Below are positions 58,046-60,000 of a DNA stretch of 60,000 nucleotides, in pieces. A program made the position numbers and the translations under genes. How positions within the stretch are numbered: position 1 is the first letter of the stretch; every line of letters begins with the position of its first letter. The notes below the pieces were generated by a model, which did not search any database, had not been told where the DNA came from, and was given only the letters and a program-made list of their open reading frames with translations. This DNA comes from Liolophura sinensis (taxonomy: Eukaryota; Mollusca; Polyplacophora; Chitonida; Chitonidae), in NCBI RefSeq assembly GCF_032854445.1, contig NC_088303.1:22329501-22389500 (forward strand), in the 5' to 3' direction.

Positions 58046-58327
58046 GATTCGTAAAGGACAATACCGTACCGGGCTAAAATATTTTTCAATTGAAAGCAGG
58101 ATACTCAAGCTTTCTAAAAAGTATCAGACGTGATTATTTTAGTGAAATTTCACCGAATAACATGTAGAACAAAATGACAGTACTTCACAAATGGCTGGTG
58201 TGAGTCGAGGCAGCTATCTTGAGAATTTTATCCATTCAAACACGTTGCTATCAGATTGCACAGCCTAAGCTAGCCTTTACCCATTTACTCCATGAAGTGA
58301 CGTGATAACATAGAAATACTGCATATT

Positions 58328-58462
58328 CCCTAGTACAAATCGATCTCAACCGAATGGTCCCAATTATCAACAAATCTTTTCTGATTCTCTTTTGGTTCGT
58401 TGAGACTCAGAACGGGTTAGCTGATTATGGGGCCATTCGGTTGACATCGATTTAGGCTAGGG
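58328..58462. repeat. Inverted repeat, ~41-bp arms
   Basis: The arm beginning CCCTAGTACAAATCGATCTC and running to about 58369 mirrors about 58422-58462 (read in reverse: CCCTAGCCTAAATCGATGTC). The loop is about 52 bases. It may be a tiny MITE. Confidence 0.7.
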
Positions 58463-58699
58463 AAGACTTAATGAAGATGCGGTAAATGTGACTTACCGTC
58501 GGTCAGACCTATTAGAAGCAGTTATTCCCCGTAACTTTCCCGAGTTACATTCTGCAACTAGGAAATGAGAAAACGACATCTCACTGGACAACGTTTAAAC
58601 AAATCTTACGATATATTTTATTCTCTGAATATATTACAACCGATGAATTTAAATTTTACTGTTGTCTTCTTCGAATACAATTCTTTTATATAATACAGT

Positions 58700-58922
58700 A
58701 AAATTATTTATTTTTTTTTTTTTTGATTGGTGTTTTACGCCGTACTCAAGAATATTTCACTTATACGACGGCGGCCAGCATTATGGTGGGTGGAAACCGG
58801 GCAGAGCCCGGTGGAAACCCACGACCATCCGCAGGTTGCTGGCAGACCTTCCCACGTACGGCCGGAGAGGAAGCCATCATGAGCTGGATTTGAACTCACA
58901 GCGACCGTATTGGTAAGAGGTT
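58700..58922 (-). mobile_element. SINE family 1, head-truncated
   Basis: A T-rich tail, GATTGGTGTTTTACGCCGTA, the full core and the B box (GATTTGAACTCACAGCGACC) are present; the A-box head is missing. Confidence 0.85.
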
Positions 58923-59244
58923 CATCGTAGAAGACCGCTACAAAATTGAAGCATGAAATCCAGCGACAGTCGAATGCCTAGACCAGCATCAGCGCTTAGT
59001 GCTTAGATTTATTTCCATTTGTTTCAGAATTGAGCACGAATCCAGTTGCACAACAATCCTGTTGTAATTTTGTATTACATTTAACCGAGGTCAAAATCGC
59101 CAGCATAACCACTCCAGAGGCTACAACCTGGACCAGGACAACCCCGGCTGTGCATTTGCATCTAGGCTATGGAAGACTCGAGGACGAGCTTCACAGAAGG
59201 CCTAAGGGATAGTAGAACGCGTAGTTTTTTTTTTGTTTTGTTTT

Positions 59245-59400
59245 TTTATAACGTTGCAGTGCGTGTGTACTTACGCATACATATTTTTTATGAACGCACG
59301 TACACCGATAATTGTGACGTAATAAAGCAAACAAGTGAGTTCGCAGCTTTGGACCGTTTAGATAAAAGCGGGAAGTTTTACGAGAATCCCCATTGAAACT
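59245..59400 (+). repeat. Unnamed ~145-bp interspersed repeat, copy
   Basis: It matches 28063-28205 (inverted) and 45290-45455. Shared core: ATAATTGTGACGTAATAAAG. Confidence 0.6.
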
Positions 59401-60000
59401 GGGTCGCTGGAGTTCCTCGTAAATTACATAAAAGGCCTGCTGTATCAACTGTTCAAACAGAGGAAGAAGTCTTCCAGTATGTCCAATATCGGAGAAAATT
59501 ATATTTATCTCTTGGGCCTTCCTCGCCTAAGTCGACAACTTTATCTGCCATAGGCTACTGCTTAGACTGTTATACGGAAAATGCCTCAAGACATTAGAGA
59601 GCGAAAGTAAACGTTACGTCACCATGCCCTTGATAATGGAGACGTGCTGGTACAGTGTCAAGTTTTACTGAGCTTTTAATGGGTTGAAAATTAAATGTCA
59701 AAAATATATATTTAATGCCGGTTTAAGATACTTTGAACGGTAGTTTTTCAGTGGACAAACATTAGCCAGGTGCTGTCTTTCACTTTAATCAAGTTCTTTT
59801 ACGTGTAGGATCAGGGTGTACATTTCTCGTATTAAGTCCGAATTTATCCAAGCAAATTCCGCATGGAGGTGGAGGAAAGGGTATGATGTGGGATTCAAAC
59901 AATGCAGGGTAGGGGTTGTGTGTGGTCAAAGAATTAGGCCCTCTGCCATAGGCCGACCTGAGGCTGTAAACTGCATGTACTCTGCCTATACCTTCAGCAG
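59401..60000. other. Terminal stretch, nothing recognised
   Basis: No exon with a recognisable domain and no clear repeat. Confidence 0.35.

Noticed and set aside
59030-59212. Possible exon after TTTGTTTCAG at about 59027
   Set aside because: The acceptor looks fair, but the short frame has no recognisable protein pattern and no partner exon in view.

Overview
This is a eukaryotic (animal) genomic window: genes are split by GT-AG introns, and much of the rest is interspersed repeats. At least 15 copies or fragments belong to a tRNA-derived SINE whose core is common in molluscs and other lophotrochozoans. There are also Jockey-like LINE fragments, a Tc1/mariner-type transposon, several palindromic MITE-like elements and three tandem arrays. 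I infer a lophotrochozoan, most likely a mollusc (a brachiopod is possible). I see no prokaryotic genes, rRNA or intact tRNA.

Layout: (1) 1-2537 is non-coding, with a terminal-inverted-repeat element at 1740-2067 and a short palindromic element at 2403-2591 that touches the first coding exon. (2) 2538-46351, + strand, is one very large gene. I could chain 39 exons with compatible phases; the total is 10,306 nt, or 10,305 (3,434 codons plus stop) once a single extra A in an A8 run is discounted. The product reads in order: possible signal sequence, right-handed beta-helix, EGF array, IPT/TIG domain, another EGF and Ig-like folds, a long region of beta-sandwich modules of a kind I cannot name, about eight cadherin repeats, a Ser/Thr/Pro-rich linker and a C-terminal four-blade hemopexin domain ending at a cysteine. 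I see no transmembrane segment after the cadherins, so a secreted extracellular-matrix or adhesion protein is the simplest reading. (3) 46352-51502 is intergenic, dominated by a 2.1-kb array of 42-bp units with a 336-bp higher-order period. (4) 51503-56161, + strand, is a six-exon gene for the Aven cell-death regulator (387 aa). (5) 56162-60000 is repeat-rich intergenic DNA with a fold-back element at about 57370-58045.

The two genes have no evident functional link. The main novelty is the architecture of the giant protein, which joins a beta-helix, EGF and IPT front end to a cadherin and hemopexin back end. One frame break (A8 at 31453-31460) and an uncertain 5' end should be resolved before the model is used.
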